In this document: in pieces, positions 36,283-45,184 of the stretch
Numbering within the stretch: position 1 is the first letter of the stretch
Layout of the letters: each line of letters starts with the position of its first letter
Origin: Chitinivorax tropicus
GTDB lineage: Bacteria > Pseudomonadota > Gammaproteobacteria > Burkholderiales > SCOH01
Reading direction: 5' to 3'
Assembly: GCF_014202905.1 (NCBI RefSeq)
Contig: NZ_JACHHY010000002.1
Span: forward strand, 208,616-272,615
DNA: 64,000 nucleotides
Notes under the pieces: generated by a model
Databases searched by the model: none
Seen by the model: the letters and a program-made list of their open reading frames with translations, nothing else
Told to the model about the DNA's origin: nothing
Made by a program: the position numbers and the translations under genes

Positions 36283-38151
36283 ATGAAACGCACACTTAAG
36301 GCCATTGCTCTGGCCGCAACCCTGACGCAATGCGCAATGGCGGTCAACACTGCATACGCTGCGGATAGCTACAAGATCGTCGGTTACTTTACCCAGTGGG
36401 GTATCTACGCTCGTAATTTCCAGCCGAGCGACATTCCAGTTGAGAAACTGACCCACCTCAACTACGCCTTCATCAATATTTCCAGCGATGGCCAATGTAT
36501 CACTGGCGACAATTTCGCGGATCTCGACAAGGGCTATCCTGGTGATAAATGGGATGGTAGCCAGCCGTTCCGGGGCAACTTCAACCAGCTCAACAAGCTG
36601 AAACAGCAACACCCGCATCTCAAGACATTGATGTCGATCGGTGGATGGACATGGTCCAAGTACTTCTCGGATGTTGCAGCTACGGAAGCCGCACGGACCA
36701 AATTTGCCAAGTCATGTGTAGCATTCGCAGCGAAATATGGCTTTGATGGTGTCGATATTGACTGGGAATACCCAGTTGGCGGCGGTTTGCCCGACAACAG
36801 CTACCGTCCGGAAGACAAGCACAATTACACCCTGCTGATGCAAGCATTGCGTGCAGAGTTGAATGCCCAGGGCGGTATCGACGGCAAGAAATATCTGCTG
36901 ACCGCAGCGCTGGGTGCGGGCCATGACAAGATTGCCAATCTGGAAGTACCGCAATTCATGGCGACAGTCGATTTCGCCAACGTCATGACCTACGACTTCC
37001 ACGGTGGCTGGGAAAAGGTCAGCAACCACCACGCACCGCTGTATCGCTCCAGCCGTGATCCAAGCCCAGGGCCTCTGCGCGACAACTACAACGTCGATGC
37101 TGCCATCAACAACCTGCTGAAGGCTGGCGCGCCTGCCTCCAAGCTGGTAATGGGTATCCCATTCTATGGCCGTGGCTGGACCGCGACCAGCAGCGACAAC
37201 CATGGTCTGTTCCAAGCCACTGCGGCCAACCCGCCACAAGGCACCTGGGAAAATGGCGTGTATGACTACTGGGATCTGTTGAACAAGCTCAATAGCGGCT
37301 TCCAGCGCTACTGGGATGCCGAGGCGCAAGTACCTTGGATGTACAACCCCAGCACTGGCATGGTGATCAGCTACGAAGATCAACAATCGTTGAAGATCAA
37401 GACAGACTACATCAAGTCGAAGAAGCTGGGCGGCGGGATGTTCTGGGATATGTCCGGTGACGTGAAAGGCGCTGGCAATACCTCCTTGTTGAAGACCTTG
37501 GCGGCTGAGCTGGGTGTGAACGGTACCCCGACACCTACGCCAACACCGACACCAGGTGGCGATGTGATCCCTGCTGGTCAGTACAACCTGGTCAATGGTG
37601 CAAAATGCCTGACTGCGGCAAGCGCTGCCAACGGTGCCAAAGTCAATGCTGCTGCTTGCAATGGTAAAAACACGCAGCAATTCGACATCTCCTCCACTGG
37701 CACAGCTGTCTACAAGGTGACCAATGTTGCTGGCAGCAAGTCATTGGACGTCTCTGGCCGTAAGAAGACTCCTGGCACCCCTGTCACCCTCTGGGCATTC
37801 AATGGTGGCCAGCACCAGCAGTTCACGTTCAAGAAGAATGGTAACGCTTACACGATTCGCGCCGCTCATAGCAACCTCTGCCTGGAAAACACCGGCGCAG
37901 GCTTGGTTCAGAGCACCTGCAGTGGTTCGGCTAGCCAGGCATTCGAGTTGCGTACGGCAGGTACACCGACGCCTACTCCCACGCCTAAGCCAACCTGCAG
38001 CGGCGACAACTGGGATGCAAGCAAGTCCTACACACAAGGTCAGCGTGTAGCTCACCAGGGCAAGCTGTACGAAGCCAAGTGGTGGACAAAGGGTGAAAAC
38101 CCCGCCCAAGGTGGTGACTGGAGTGCTTGGAAAGTAGTCGGCAACTGCTGA
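36283..38151 (+). CDS. Secreted GH18 chitinase, catalytic domain first
   Basis: A 622-residue secreted enzyme. Leader 1-26 (ends VNTAYA) and GH18 (about 30-405), with catalytic Glu162 in FDGVDIDWEYP. Then come a Pro-Thr linker (414-424), a ricin-type lectin (425-558), a second linker and a C-terminal CBM5/12 (571-622, [12 protein letters not shown]). The module order is reversed compared with the three preceding chitinases. Start 36283 is chosen because AAAGGA is nine bases upstream; two earlier in-frame starts would sit on or before the SD. It is only 68 bases after chitinase 3, so probably co-transcribed with it. Confidence 0.92.
   Translation: MKRTLKAIALAATLTQCAMAVNTAYAADSYKIVGYFTQWGIYARNFQPSDIPVEKLTHLNYAFINISSDGQCITGDNFADLDKGYPGDKWDGSQPFRGNFNQLNKLKQQHPHLKTLMSIGGWTWSKYFSDVAATEAARTKFAKSCVAFAAKYGFDGVDIDWEYPVGGGLPDNSYRPEDKHNYTLLMQALRAELNAQGGIDGKKYLLTAALGAGHDKIANLEVPQFMATVDFANVMTYDFHGGWEKVSNHHAPLYRSSRDPSPGPLRDNYNVDAAINNLLKAGAPASKLVMGIPFYGRGWTATSSDNHGLFQATAANPPQGTWENGVYDYWDLLNKLNSGFQRYWDAEAQVPWMYNPSTGMVISYEDQQSLKIKTDYIKSKKLGGGMFWDMSGDVKGAGNTSLLKTLAAELGVNGTPTPTPTPTPGGDVIPAGQYNLVNGAKCLTAASAANGAKVNAAACNGKNTQQFDISSTGTAVYKVTNVAGSKSLDVSGRKKTPGTPVTLWAFNGGQHQQFTFKKNGNAYTIRAAHSNLCLENTGAGLVQSTCSGSASQAFELRTAGTPTPTPTPKPTCSGDNWDASKSYTQGQRVAHQGKLYEAKWWTKGENPAQGGDWSAWKVVGNC
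37525..37991 (+). repeat. Pro-Thr linker repeats of chitinase 4
   Basis: Short runs at 37525-37554 and 37962-37991, on both sides of the ricin-type domain. They are much shorter than the linkers of the other three genes. Confidence 0.8.
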
Positions 38152-38192
38152 TCACACCTGTGACCAGGCAAACACTGCTGGTCAGTTTGACA

Positions 38193-38233
38193 GGGGATCG
38201 GGTACGGACAGTATCCGATCCCCTTGTTGTTTC
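38193..38233 (+). terminator. Terminator ending the chitinase block
   Basis: Stem GGGGATCGG / CCGATCCCC, partly extended inward by TAC/GTA, then TTGTTGTTTC. Confidence 0.85.
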
Positions 38234-38449
38234 TGTCATCCGGGCAACCATTTGCCATGAGAAAACCTTCTTCCATCAAGCATCCACTGGCGCTGGACGA
38301 ATCCATTCAATGACGATAGCATTGTCAGCTGGCGCCACCAGCCTTGGCGTATCTGTGGGTGTAATCGTCCCAGGGCCAGCTATGGAGTGGGTCTCGTGCC
38401 ATCAATGCAAATAGCTTTCCACCAAACCTGATCTGGAGATCTGATCCCC

Positions 38450-39496
38450 ATGCAAAACTACGCTTATGCCATGCAGACCAAACTCGCCATGAGCGACAAT
38501 TGGCGCGGCTGGATCGCGGAAAACCTGCTGTTGAACATTCCACCAGAATCCTTGGTGGGCACCCTGGTGAGCAATGGCTACTCACCGTCGCTCGCGCAGC
38601 AAGAAGTGTTGGCAGCCATGAACAGCCCCTATGTCGCGGCGGCTCTGCGCAGCATGGAACGGCTCAACAATAGGCTGCGTAAACGTGAGTGGGTGTTGGA
38701 TATCTACCGCAAGCTGAATCAGCAGCGACCCAATGGGGGCGAGATTCCGCGCCGCCATCGCCTCAGTCGCGACGAATTCTATGATCAGTACTTTTTCACC
38801 AATCGTCCGGTCGTCATCACCGGCATGATGGATGATTGGCCCGCCCTGCAGAAATGGAATTTCGACTTCTTCCGCCAGCACTATGGCGACCGCCAGGTTG
38901 AAGTTCAAATGGGCCGCAGCCAAGATGCCCAATATGAAATCAATTGCGTGCAGCACAAACAGACCATGCGCTTTGGCGACTATGTTGACATGGTTGAGCG
39001 GGCGGGTAAGACCAATGATTTCTACATGACTGCCAATAATAGCTCTCAGAACAAAATGGCCTTGAAAGAGCTATGGGATGATGTTCGGCTGGTGCCTGAA
39101 TATCTGAACCCGGATTCGCCTGATACGGGCTTTTTCTGGTTAGGGCCAGCTGGCACGCTGACGCCCTTCCATCATGATCTGACAAACAATTTCATGGCTC
39201 AGGTCATGGGCAGCAAACGTGTGCGGCTGGTGCCAGCCTGCGAGATCGCCAATATCTACAATCACATGCACTGCTACACCGAGGTGGATGGCGGGCACAT
39301 CGACTATCAACGCTTTCCGCGCATGCAACAGGCTCAGTTGATGGAATGCACCTTGTCACCAGGAGAGATCTTGTTCCTCCCTATTGGCTGTTGGCATTAT
39401 GTAGAGGGCTTGGCACCAAGCGTCACATTGTCGTTCATCAATTTCCAAGCAGACAACGACTATCACAGTTTCTACACCACCTATCAGCAGGTGTGA
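38450..39496 (+). CDS. JmjC-like cupin protein, probable Fe(II)/2-oxoglutarate oxygenase
   Basis: A 348-residue cytoplasmic protein. A helical N-terminal 100 residues is followed by a cupin_8/JmjC-like domain. RPVVITGMMDDWPA begins the domain, the metal triad candidates are His and Asp in PFHHDLTNN and the distal His in GCWHYVEGL. Bacterial members hydroxylate proteins or small molecules; the substrate here is unknown. It lies directly after the chitinase terminator, so it is probably a separate unit. SD GGAG is about ten bases before the ATG. Confidence 0.83.
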   Translation: MQNYAYAMQTKLAMSDNWRGWIAENLLLNIPPESLVGTLVSNGYSPSLAQQEVLAAMNSPYVAAALRSMERLNNRLRKREWVLDIYRKLNQQRPNGGEIPRRHRLSRDEFYDQYFFTNRPVVITGMMDDWPALQKWNFDFFRQHYGDRQVEVQMGRSQDAQYEINCVQHKQTMRFGDYVDMVERAGKTNDFYMTANNSSQNKMALKELWDDVRLVPEYLNPDSPDTGFFWLGPAGTLTPFHHDLTNNFMAQVMGSKRVRLVPACEIANIYNHMHCYTEVDGGHIDYQRFPRMQQAQLMECTLSPGEILFLPIGCWHYVEGLAPSVTLSFINFQADNDYHSFYTTYQQV

Positions 39497-39555
39497 CCGG
39501 GCACTGCATCGCCATCCGGTAGGGTGTGCCCCGCCGGGTGGCGGGCCGAGGTGAT

Positions 39556-41148
39556 TCAGGCAGCCAGAATCCGTTGGGCTGCCTGATAGCCCCACCAGGC
39601 CGCTTCCTCACACACCGAATACCCCGATACGTCGGCATGCGCAAAGTGGATGCGCCCCCATGGCTGGCGTAGTGCCTGTAAGCCTGGGTTGCTCAGGAAG
39701 CCCACCACAGGCGAGGCCATGGCATGCCCCCTTACAGTGATCTCCAGATGGCGTAAATAGGGCCGCAGCCGCCAACCATAGGCCTGCTCCAGATCACACG
39801 CCGCCAGCTCATACAGCGCATCGGCAGAAGCTTTCAACAGCCATTGCCGGTGGGCTGCCGGGTCGCCTGCTGATAAGGCGTGGTAAGTAGTGAAGACGGT
39901 TTGCGCTGGTTTGGCGGCGCGAATCCATTGATGGGTCGCTACCACCCAGCCAAGCCCCCGTCCTTGATAGACCACATTGTCCCAGGCCAGGGGCGTATGC
40001 TCAGGCTCTGCCGGGAAACCATCGAGCAGAAAATTGGAAACCAGCCAGGGCGCATGTGGCGGCATGTGGCGTCTTGGGTCAAAGCCAGACTCGGCCAGAT
40101 TGGGGATCACATGTTTCGCCACATGCAGAGGCATGGCGCAGACCAGCTGGTCTGCCACGATCCTGAGCGGCTTATCCGACGCATGAACCCATGCCTCGAC
40201 CTGCTGGCCGTGTTGGCGAATATGATAGGCCGAGCCCTGGATCACCTGTTGAGAGGGCAGCTTCGCCCACAGCTTGGCTACCAAGCCATGCAGCCCGTCT
40301 GGCCAGGTCAGCAGCGCCCCGTCGTCAGCATTGGCAGCATGGCCCGCCCGCGCCGCGAAATAATGCAAACCTGCCCAAGCCGATACACGGTCATAATCCG
40401 CCCCGTAGTCATCACGGCAACAATAATTGGCGTACCAGTGCAAGCTGGGGGCGGTATACCCCTGCTCGGTCAACCAAGTCTTGAAGGACTGTTGATCCAG
40501 GCGTCGCCATTGCGGATCGGACGTGGCATGCACAATCGGGATGGCAAAGACCTTCTTGCCATCCTGCCCAGTAGCATGGCGCAGGGTATCCACCTGTGCC
40601 AGGAACCGTCGCTGCTGGGCCAGCTCGTCCTGGCTGATACCATGGGTTGGCATGACTCCATCTTGCCACTGGCCATTGCACAGCAGCCGATCTTCAGGCC
40701 CATGCAGCAAAACCCGCTCATCAAAATATGGATGCGGCGTCAGCGCATCCCGCTCAATGATGGCCAGATCAGCCAGCATCTCGCGGATATGAATGGATTC
40801 CATCGATGGCAGTGGCAGGTAGTGCGCCCCCCTTGGGTAGGGGATACCTGCCATTACGCCCGCTGCGGCATTGCCACCTGGCTCCGGCCCGGTCACCAGC
40901 ATGTAATCGTGATAGCCCTCCCGATGTAGCTTCCAGGCCGCCGTCAGCCCGCCCAGCCCACTCCCGACCACAAGCGTTCCCACCCGCCTTGTCTCGACTG
41001 TTACCGCTGAGCGCCTCTGATCACGCAGCTGGTGACCAATCTGCATACCAGGGTAGTGGACATCGATCGGCAATCCCAGACGTGGAACACGCTGACAGCC
41101 TGTCAACGCAAGAAGGGGCAGGGACTGCAGAAAACGTCGCCGATGCAT
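39556..41148 (-). CDS. Exported FAD-dependent oxidoreductase
   Basis: A 530-residue flavoprotein. The N-terminus MHRRRFLQSLPLLALTGC has a twin-Arg-like signal and a lipobox-like Cys, suggesting export of a folded protein that may be lipid-anchored. The Rossmann motif is VVGSGLGGLTAAWKLHREG. The rest resembles amine oxidase/phytoene desaturase-type FAD proteins. Substrate unknown. It converges with the JmjC-like gene, with about 60 GC-rich bases between them. Confidence 0.8.
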   Translation of the reverse strand: MHRRRFLQSLPLLALTGCQRVPRLGLPIDVHYPGMQIGHQLRDQRRSAVTVETRRVGTLVVGSGLGGLTAAWKLHREGYHDYMLVTGPEPGGNAAAGVMAGIPYPRGAHYLPLPSMESIHIREMLADLAIIERDALTPHPYFDERVLLHGPEDRLLCNGQWQDGVMPTHGISQDELAQQRRFLAQVDTLRHATGQDGKKVFAIPIVHATSDPQWRRLDQQSFKTWLTEQGYTAPSLHWYANYCCRDDYGADYDRVSAWAGLHYFAARAGHAANADDGALLTWPDGLHGLVAKLWAKLPSQQVIQGSAYHIRQHGQQVEAWVHASDKPLRIVADQLVCAMPLHVAKHVIPNLAESGFDPRRHMPPHAPWLVSNFLLDGFPAEPEHTPLAWDNVVYQGRGLGWVVATHQWIRAAKPAQTVFTTYHALSAGDPAAHRQWLLKASADALYELAACDLEQAYGWRLRPYLRHLEITVRGHAMASPVVGFLSNPGLQALRQPWGRIHFAHADVSGYSVCEEAAWWGYQAAQRILAA

Positions 41149-41199
41149 GGATCAATGGCCAGGAGCAAAAGCGCAAGCTTACGAGATTTATCGACTCTG

Positions 41200-41230
41200 A
41201 TAAAAACAAAACCGTCCTGTCGGACGGTTT
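41200..41230 (-). terminator. Rho-independent terminator
   Basis: Stem AAACCGTCC / GGACGGTTT with a 4-base loop; on the minus strand it is followed by TGTTTTTA. It ends the nuclease operon. Confidence 0.9.
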
Positions 41231-41248
41231 GTTCATCTGTATCCCAGC

Positions 41249-41497
41249 TCATGCAAACGGGTTGTCTACCTCATCAACCGCTGGTGGTGGCAGCTGGTCG
41301 GGCAGGTCTTCAGACTCCAACTGCGCCACCGTGGCGTTCAACAGCTGCTGCAATTGCCTGGCCAGATCCAATCCAACCTTATCACGCGTGATCTGCAGAC
41401 TGCCATACAGCTCCAGGCGATCTTCACGGTTTTCAATGGTCAACTCATCCAGCTGCAGGCAATCGGACTCATTTGCAAAGGGAACCATCTCAGTCAC
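41249..41497 (-). CDS. Small acidic protein downstream of nuclease
   Basis: An 82-residue acidic protein with predicted coiled helix (DLARQLQQLLNATVAQLES) and a Pro-rich tail. There is no signal peptide. It starts three bases after the stop of the nuclease gene, so translation is probably coupled. I do not recognise a family. An immunity or inhibitor role is conceivable from the position but is not shown. Confidence 0.7.
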   Translation of the reverse strand: MTEMVPFANESDCLQLDELTIENREDRLELYGSLQITRDKVGLDLARQLQQLLNATVAQLESEDLPDQLPPPAVDEVDNPFA

Positions 41498-41500
41498 AAC

Positions 41501-42289
41501 TCATTCCTCATCATTAACGAAGCGGCGACCGCCACGCTGTTTCGGTTTGGGCAGGTTGGGGCGACGCTCTTTAATCTTGGCGGACAGCGAGGGGAATACA
41601 TCAATACCAGTACGCTGTTCCAACTCATTGATTGACAACACCTCGTAGGTATCGCCTTCCTCATTCGGGGTCACATATGCGCCAGCAATCCCCTTGTTCG
41701 GATCATACACCGCCTTGAAGACATAGGTAGGTACCAGTACCCGATTATTGATGCGCTGCAGGCGGCGACCTTCAAACAACGGCCCGCTGACAACATACAC
41801 CTCGCCACTGTCCGATGCCCATTGGCGCACCGATGATTCGATACCTTCCCACAACTGCTGATTATTGTTGGGGTTCTGCGGAATCATATTGGCCAGCGAG
41901 AAGCTTTCATACTGTGCCTGAGCATCTGGCATATCACCGGAAGGTGCCATGTGGCCCCGATCGAAGCCCGAGCGTTTGTAGTCACGCAGCTCGGCGCGGT
42001 CTTCTTCCGGCAATTGCTCCTCGGCGTGGAAACTGTTCTTGCGGCGCATCTGGCGTGCATCTTCAAGACGCTCTGTTGTCAAATGCTCTGCAACCCACAC
42101 TGGTGTACGTGATACACCGGAATGCAGCGTAGCGTATCCCTCGAAGCAGAGATTCTTGGTTTTGGCCATCAGCTTGCGGTCATTGATCTTGGGTGTATCA
42201 CCGTTGACAAAATGTTCAGGACAAGCCGTGCCAGCCCAGACGGTGGAAGAAATGAGCGCACTGATGGCAATTAGGCTGAGTGATTTCAA
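41501..42289 (-). CDS. Secreted DNA/RNA non-specific endonuclease (NUC1 family)
   Basis: A 262-residue protein with a signal peptide (ends SSTVWAG). The beta-beta-alpha-metal catalytic motif is complete: His in FDRGHMAPSGDM, with the metal-binding Asn in NMIPQNPNNNQQLWEGIE. The enzyme should cut DNA and RNA in the periplasm or outside, possibly to gain nutrients or process DNA taken up. It shares an operon with a small acidic protein. Confidence 0.92.
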   Translation of the reverse strand: MKSLSLIAISALISSTVWAGTACPEHFVNGDTPKINDRKLMAKTKNLCFEGYATLHSGVSRTPVWVAEHLTTERLEDARQMRRKNSFHAEEQLPEEDRAELRDYKRSGFDRGHMAPSGDMPDAQAQYESFSLANMIPQNPNNNQQLWEGIESSVRQWASDSGEVYVVSGPLFEGRRLQRINNRVLVPTYVFKAVYDPNKGIAGAYVTPNEEGDTYEVLSINELEQRTGIDVFPSLSAKIKERRPNLPKPKQRGGRRFVNDEE

Positions 42290-42834
42290 TTTTTTTCCTG
42301 AACGTTGTTAAGGTCCAGAAAATCATATTGGCGAATCAAAAATTAGTCAAATCAACTGAATATCGAATCAGCGGAAAATCAAGCCCTGTTGCGTGTTTAC
42401 ATATGCACTGTCAATGACTTAAGAAATTACATGACAGTAATGTGCAAAAAATATGAATATTGGCAGATATTATTAGAATCAAATATGAGATCCTTCTAAT
42501 AAATAACCTCAATATATGTTGCCCACCCTTTTTCAGCGCAGTCTGGAATTGTTGAAAATTGGCAGATGTACGTCAGAAATGCACAAAACGGCATGGATAA
42601 ACAAGCGAACCGCTCACCAATCGTGGTGGGTTTGGCCCCCTGATATCGGGGAGTGAGGCCTCGGCACGGGCAAGCTGAACGATACTCAGCAATGCCCTCA
42701 CAACTTGAGGTGGCCTCCATTGGCTTGGTTGCTCATCAATAGGCGGCTGCACAAGGGCACCGCCATGCAGCCCAGGCAATCATTCGCCAAGCCAAGGATT
42801 TTTATGGATAATCGCTGATTTTTCATTCATCCCC
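42290..42834. other. 545-base AT-rich intergenic region
   Basis: No gene supported. AT-rich between about 42330 and 42520, with the nuclease promoter probably here. The sequence TTGGCAGAT occurs twice (around 42460 and 42559). A short open frame on the minus strand at 42496-42720 has no family or SD and is likely spurious. Confidence 0.5.
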
Positions 42835-43239
42835 ATGGCCGCCATTTCTCAGAAAGTCATCCACCTGTCGAATCTGGATCGTACCGATACTTGGCTGAAA
42901 TATCGTTCAGGCCTCTGTGATGGCTGTATTGCGACTTGTTGCACCATGCCAGCAGAGGTCAAGTTGGCCGACTTGGTCAGGATGGAGCTGGTAGACAGCT
43001 TTGAAGCCGAGACTGATGCGCCCAAGCAGATTGCCAAGCGGCTGATCAAGGCGGGCACGATTGACCATTTCAATTTCAAGACCAGTACCTTTACCCTGGC
43101 CCGCCGGGCCAATGGTGACTGTGTATTTCTCGATGCAAAGACCCGTCGTTGCGGGATCTATGACAGGCGCCCCAACACCTGCCGCAATCACCCACAGATC
43201 GGGCCGCGCCCCGGCTATTGTGCGTATCGTATGAAGTAA
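42835..43239 (+). CDS. YkgJ family cysteine cluster protein
   Basis: A 134-residue protein with the CxxxxCC arrangement in LCDGCIATCC near residue 30, and further cysteines in NGDCVFL, TRRCGIYDRRPNTCRNHP. This pattern binds zinc or an Fe-S cluster. Its function is not established; relatives are often annotated as zinc/iron-chelating proteins. Confidence 0.88.
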   Translation: MAAISQKVIHLSNLDRTDTWLKYRSGLCDGCIATCCTMPAEVKLADLVRMELVDSFEAETDAPKQIAKRLIKAGTIDHFNFKTSTFTLARRANGDCVFLDAKTRRCGIYDRRPNTCRNHPQIGPRPGYCAYRMK

Positions 43240-43251
43240 GCAGGCATCACA

Positions 43252-44079
43252 TCAGCCAATGAAGAATCTGGATGACAACGACTGCAGCCCGAGCTGCTCC
43301 AACATCTGCGTCAGGCGTTCAGCGGGCTTGCGGCGGGGTTGATTGGTGTATTGCGCCACGATCAGCTCATTTTTCATCGAGTGCTCCCAGCCAACCAGCT
43401 CTGTGACGGTGACTTGATAACCATGTGCCTGCAGCTGCAAGCAGCGCAACACATTGGTCACGTGGCTGCCGAATTCCCGGGTATGGATGGCGTGACGCCA
43501 TAGTTCAGCCAATGGGTTGACCAATGCTGCAGCTTTGTTTTTACGCAACTCGGCAGCCACTTCAGCTTGGCAACATGGCACCAATACAATGTGCCGGGCT
43601 TGCTTGTTGAGTGCGAAATGAATGGCATCGTCGGTAGCGGTATTGCAGGCATGTAAGGCTGTGACGACATCGATCTGCGCGGGCAACTGATCTGAGGTGA
43701 TCGAATCAGCAACCGACAGGTTCAAGAACGACATGCCAGGGAAGCCCAGATGGCTGGCAAGCTCGGTGGATTTGTCCACCAGCTCGTCCCGTGTCTCGAT
43801 GCCATAGATATGTGAGGTGTCGTGCAGCGTTTTGAAGAACAGGTCGTACAGAATGAAGCCCAGGTAGGATTTGCCGGCACCATGGTCAACCAGGCTGACA
43901 GCAGCTTTACGGCCTTTCACTTCATTCAACAAGGGCTCGATGAATTGGTACAGATGATAGACCTGTTTGAGCTTACGCCGGCTGTCCTGGTTCATCTTGC
44001 CATCACGGGTCAGAATATGGAGCGCCTTCAGCAGCTCGATGGACTGGCCCGGACGGATTTCGTATTTGTCTTGTGACAT
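43252..44079 (-). CDS. Class I SAM-dependent methyltransferase
   Basis: A 275-residue protein of the Methyltransf_32 type. The SAM-binding loop is in VDHGAGKSYLGFIL near residue 70, and VVTALHACNTATDDAI carries the post-motif II His-Cys. Such proteins are related to glutathione S-transferase-linked and RNA-modifying methyltransferases; the substrate is unknown. The ATG at 44079 starts the domain. It follows the 128-residue protein at 44142-44528 by 62 bases. Confidence 0.8.
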   Translation of the reverse strand: MSQDKYEIRPGQSIELLKALHILTRDGKMNQDSRRKLKQVYHLYQFIEPLLNEVKGRKAAVSLVDHGAGKSYLGFILYDLFFKTLHDTSHIYGIETRDELVDKSTELASHLGFPGMSFLNLSVADSITSDQLPAQIDVVTALHACNTATDDAIHFALNKQARHIVLVPCCQAEVAAELRKNKAAALVNPLAELWRHAIHTREFGSHVTNVLRCLQLQAHGYQVTVTELVGWEHSMKNELIVAQYTNQPRRKPAERLTQMLEQLGLQSLSSRFFIG

Positions 44080-44141
44080 GGTGTTTCTGCTTTCTGGAAG
44101 CCGGTTTGTGCCAGGGCAGTCAGCAACCGCCTGGTGCTTGA

Positions 44142-44528
44142 TCAAATTGACATCGATTGATACTGCGCCTGGTAGGCCGCAAGTGAGGCGTCATCCGGTG
44201 GCAGGTAAATGATGTGCAGCTTGGGGTACTGCGTTGCCCATGCTTCAAGTATGGGCAACGGAACGAATGCTGCGATCAGCGGGCCAAAAATCGGGCCTGG
44301 ATCAGCCTTGGGCGTCAATAATTTGATGGTCTTGCCAAAATACTGTGCCTTGCGATCCTTTTTCAAGAACTTGATGGCCCGCTCGCCCAGCACCTCGCTG
44401 ATTGAGCCATCCAGGTCGCGTAGCTCACCAACTGCAATGCATACTTCGCTGGACAGTGAATACCCCTTACGCAAGGCCAATTTGATGGCACCGCTATTGG
44501 TGCCGGTCTGGGGGGAATGGTAAAACAT
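44142..44528 (-). CDS. Conserved hypothetical protein (128 aa)
   Basis: A soluble 128-residue protein without signal peptide. The segment KADPGPIFGPLIAAFVPLPI is hydrophobic and Pro-rich, and YPKLHIIYLPPDD ends a beta-rich region. I do not recognise the family. It lies between the Lrp regulator and the methyltransferase on the same strand and may be co-transcribed with the latter. Confidence 0.65.
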   Translation of the reverse strand: MFYHSPQTGTNSGAIKLALRKGYSLSSEVCIAVGELRDLDGSISEVLGERAIKFLKKDRKAQYFGKTIKLLTPKADPGPIFGPLIAAFVPLPILEAWATQYPKLHIIYLPPDDASLAAYQAQYQSMSI

Positions 44529-44577
44529 GGTTGATTCTCTTTCCGGCCTGATTGGGCCGCTCAGTGTCTAAGTCAGC

Positions 44578-45039
44578 TCAGCTGACGAACGACAAGGGCA
44601 GCGGCGCACCGCTTTTGACAGTCCGTATCGCAAAATTGCTGGTGATATCCTGCACCATGGACAAGGTTTGCAGTTTTCGCACCAGTTTCTCGTAGTCTGG
44701 CAGATCACGAACCACCACTTCCAACAGATAGTCATACGTGCCCGACACAACGTAGCAGCTGATGACTTCTTCCATGTGCAGCACCGCCTCTTCAAACAGC
44801 CGTGCCACATCTTCACGGTGATGCATCAGCCGTACATTTACAAAGACGGTGGTGGCCAGTTGCAGGCGATTGCGGTTCAGTGTTGCCCGGTAACCACTGA
44901 TGATACCTGTTTCTTCCAATCGCTTGAGCCGCCGCGCACAGGGAGATGGGGACAGCGACACCTTCTCGGCCAGCTCCGCCACCGTCAAACGACCATCTGC
45001 CTGCAATAGCGTCAATAGCTGACGATCAATTCTATCCAT
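44578..45039 (-). CDS. Lrp/AsnC family transcriptional regulator
   Basis: A 153-residue regulator. The N-terminal helix-turn-helix is typical (LQADGRLTVAELAEKVSLSP, SPCARRLKRLEETGII), followed by the RAM ligand-binding domain (YVVSGTYDYLLEVVVRDLP). It is divergent from an EamA-type exporter and an aminotransferase and probably controls them in response to an amino acid. Confidence 0.92.
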   Translation of the reverse strand: MDRIDRQLLTLLQADGRLTVAELAEKVSLSPSPCARRLKRLEETGIISGYRATLNRNRLQLATTVFVNVRLMHHREDVARLFEEAVLHMEEVISCYVVSGTYDYLLEVVVRDLPDYEKLVRKLQTLSMVQDITSNFAIRTVKSGAPLPLSFVS

Positions 45040-45184
45040 TTTTGTAAGCCTGGTGGTTTCAACTAATTCTAAACAGTTTCTTGCCTGAATTCACCAAAGT
45101 TTCACCCATGGATCGGTAATTTTGTCCAAAAACACTCCTCAAGTGAGCGGAGAATACACTTGTTTCCACTTGACCCAAGCGCTC

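Noticed and set aside
42496..42720. 74-residue frame in the AT-rich gap
   Set aside because: No SD, no recognisable domain, Cys-rich and random-looking composition.
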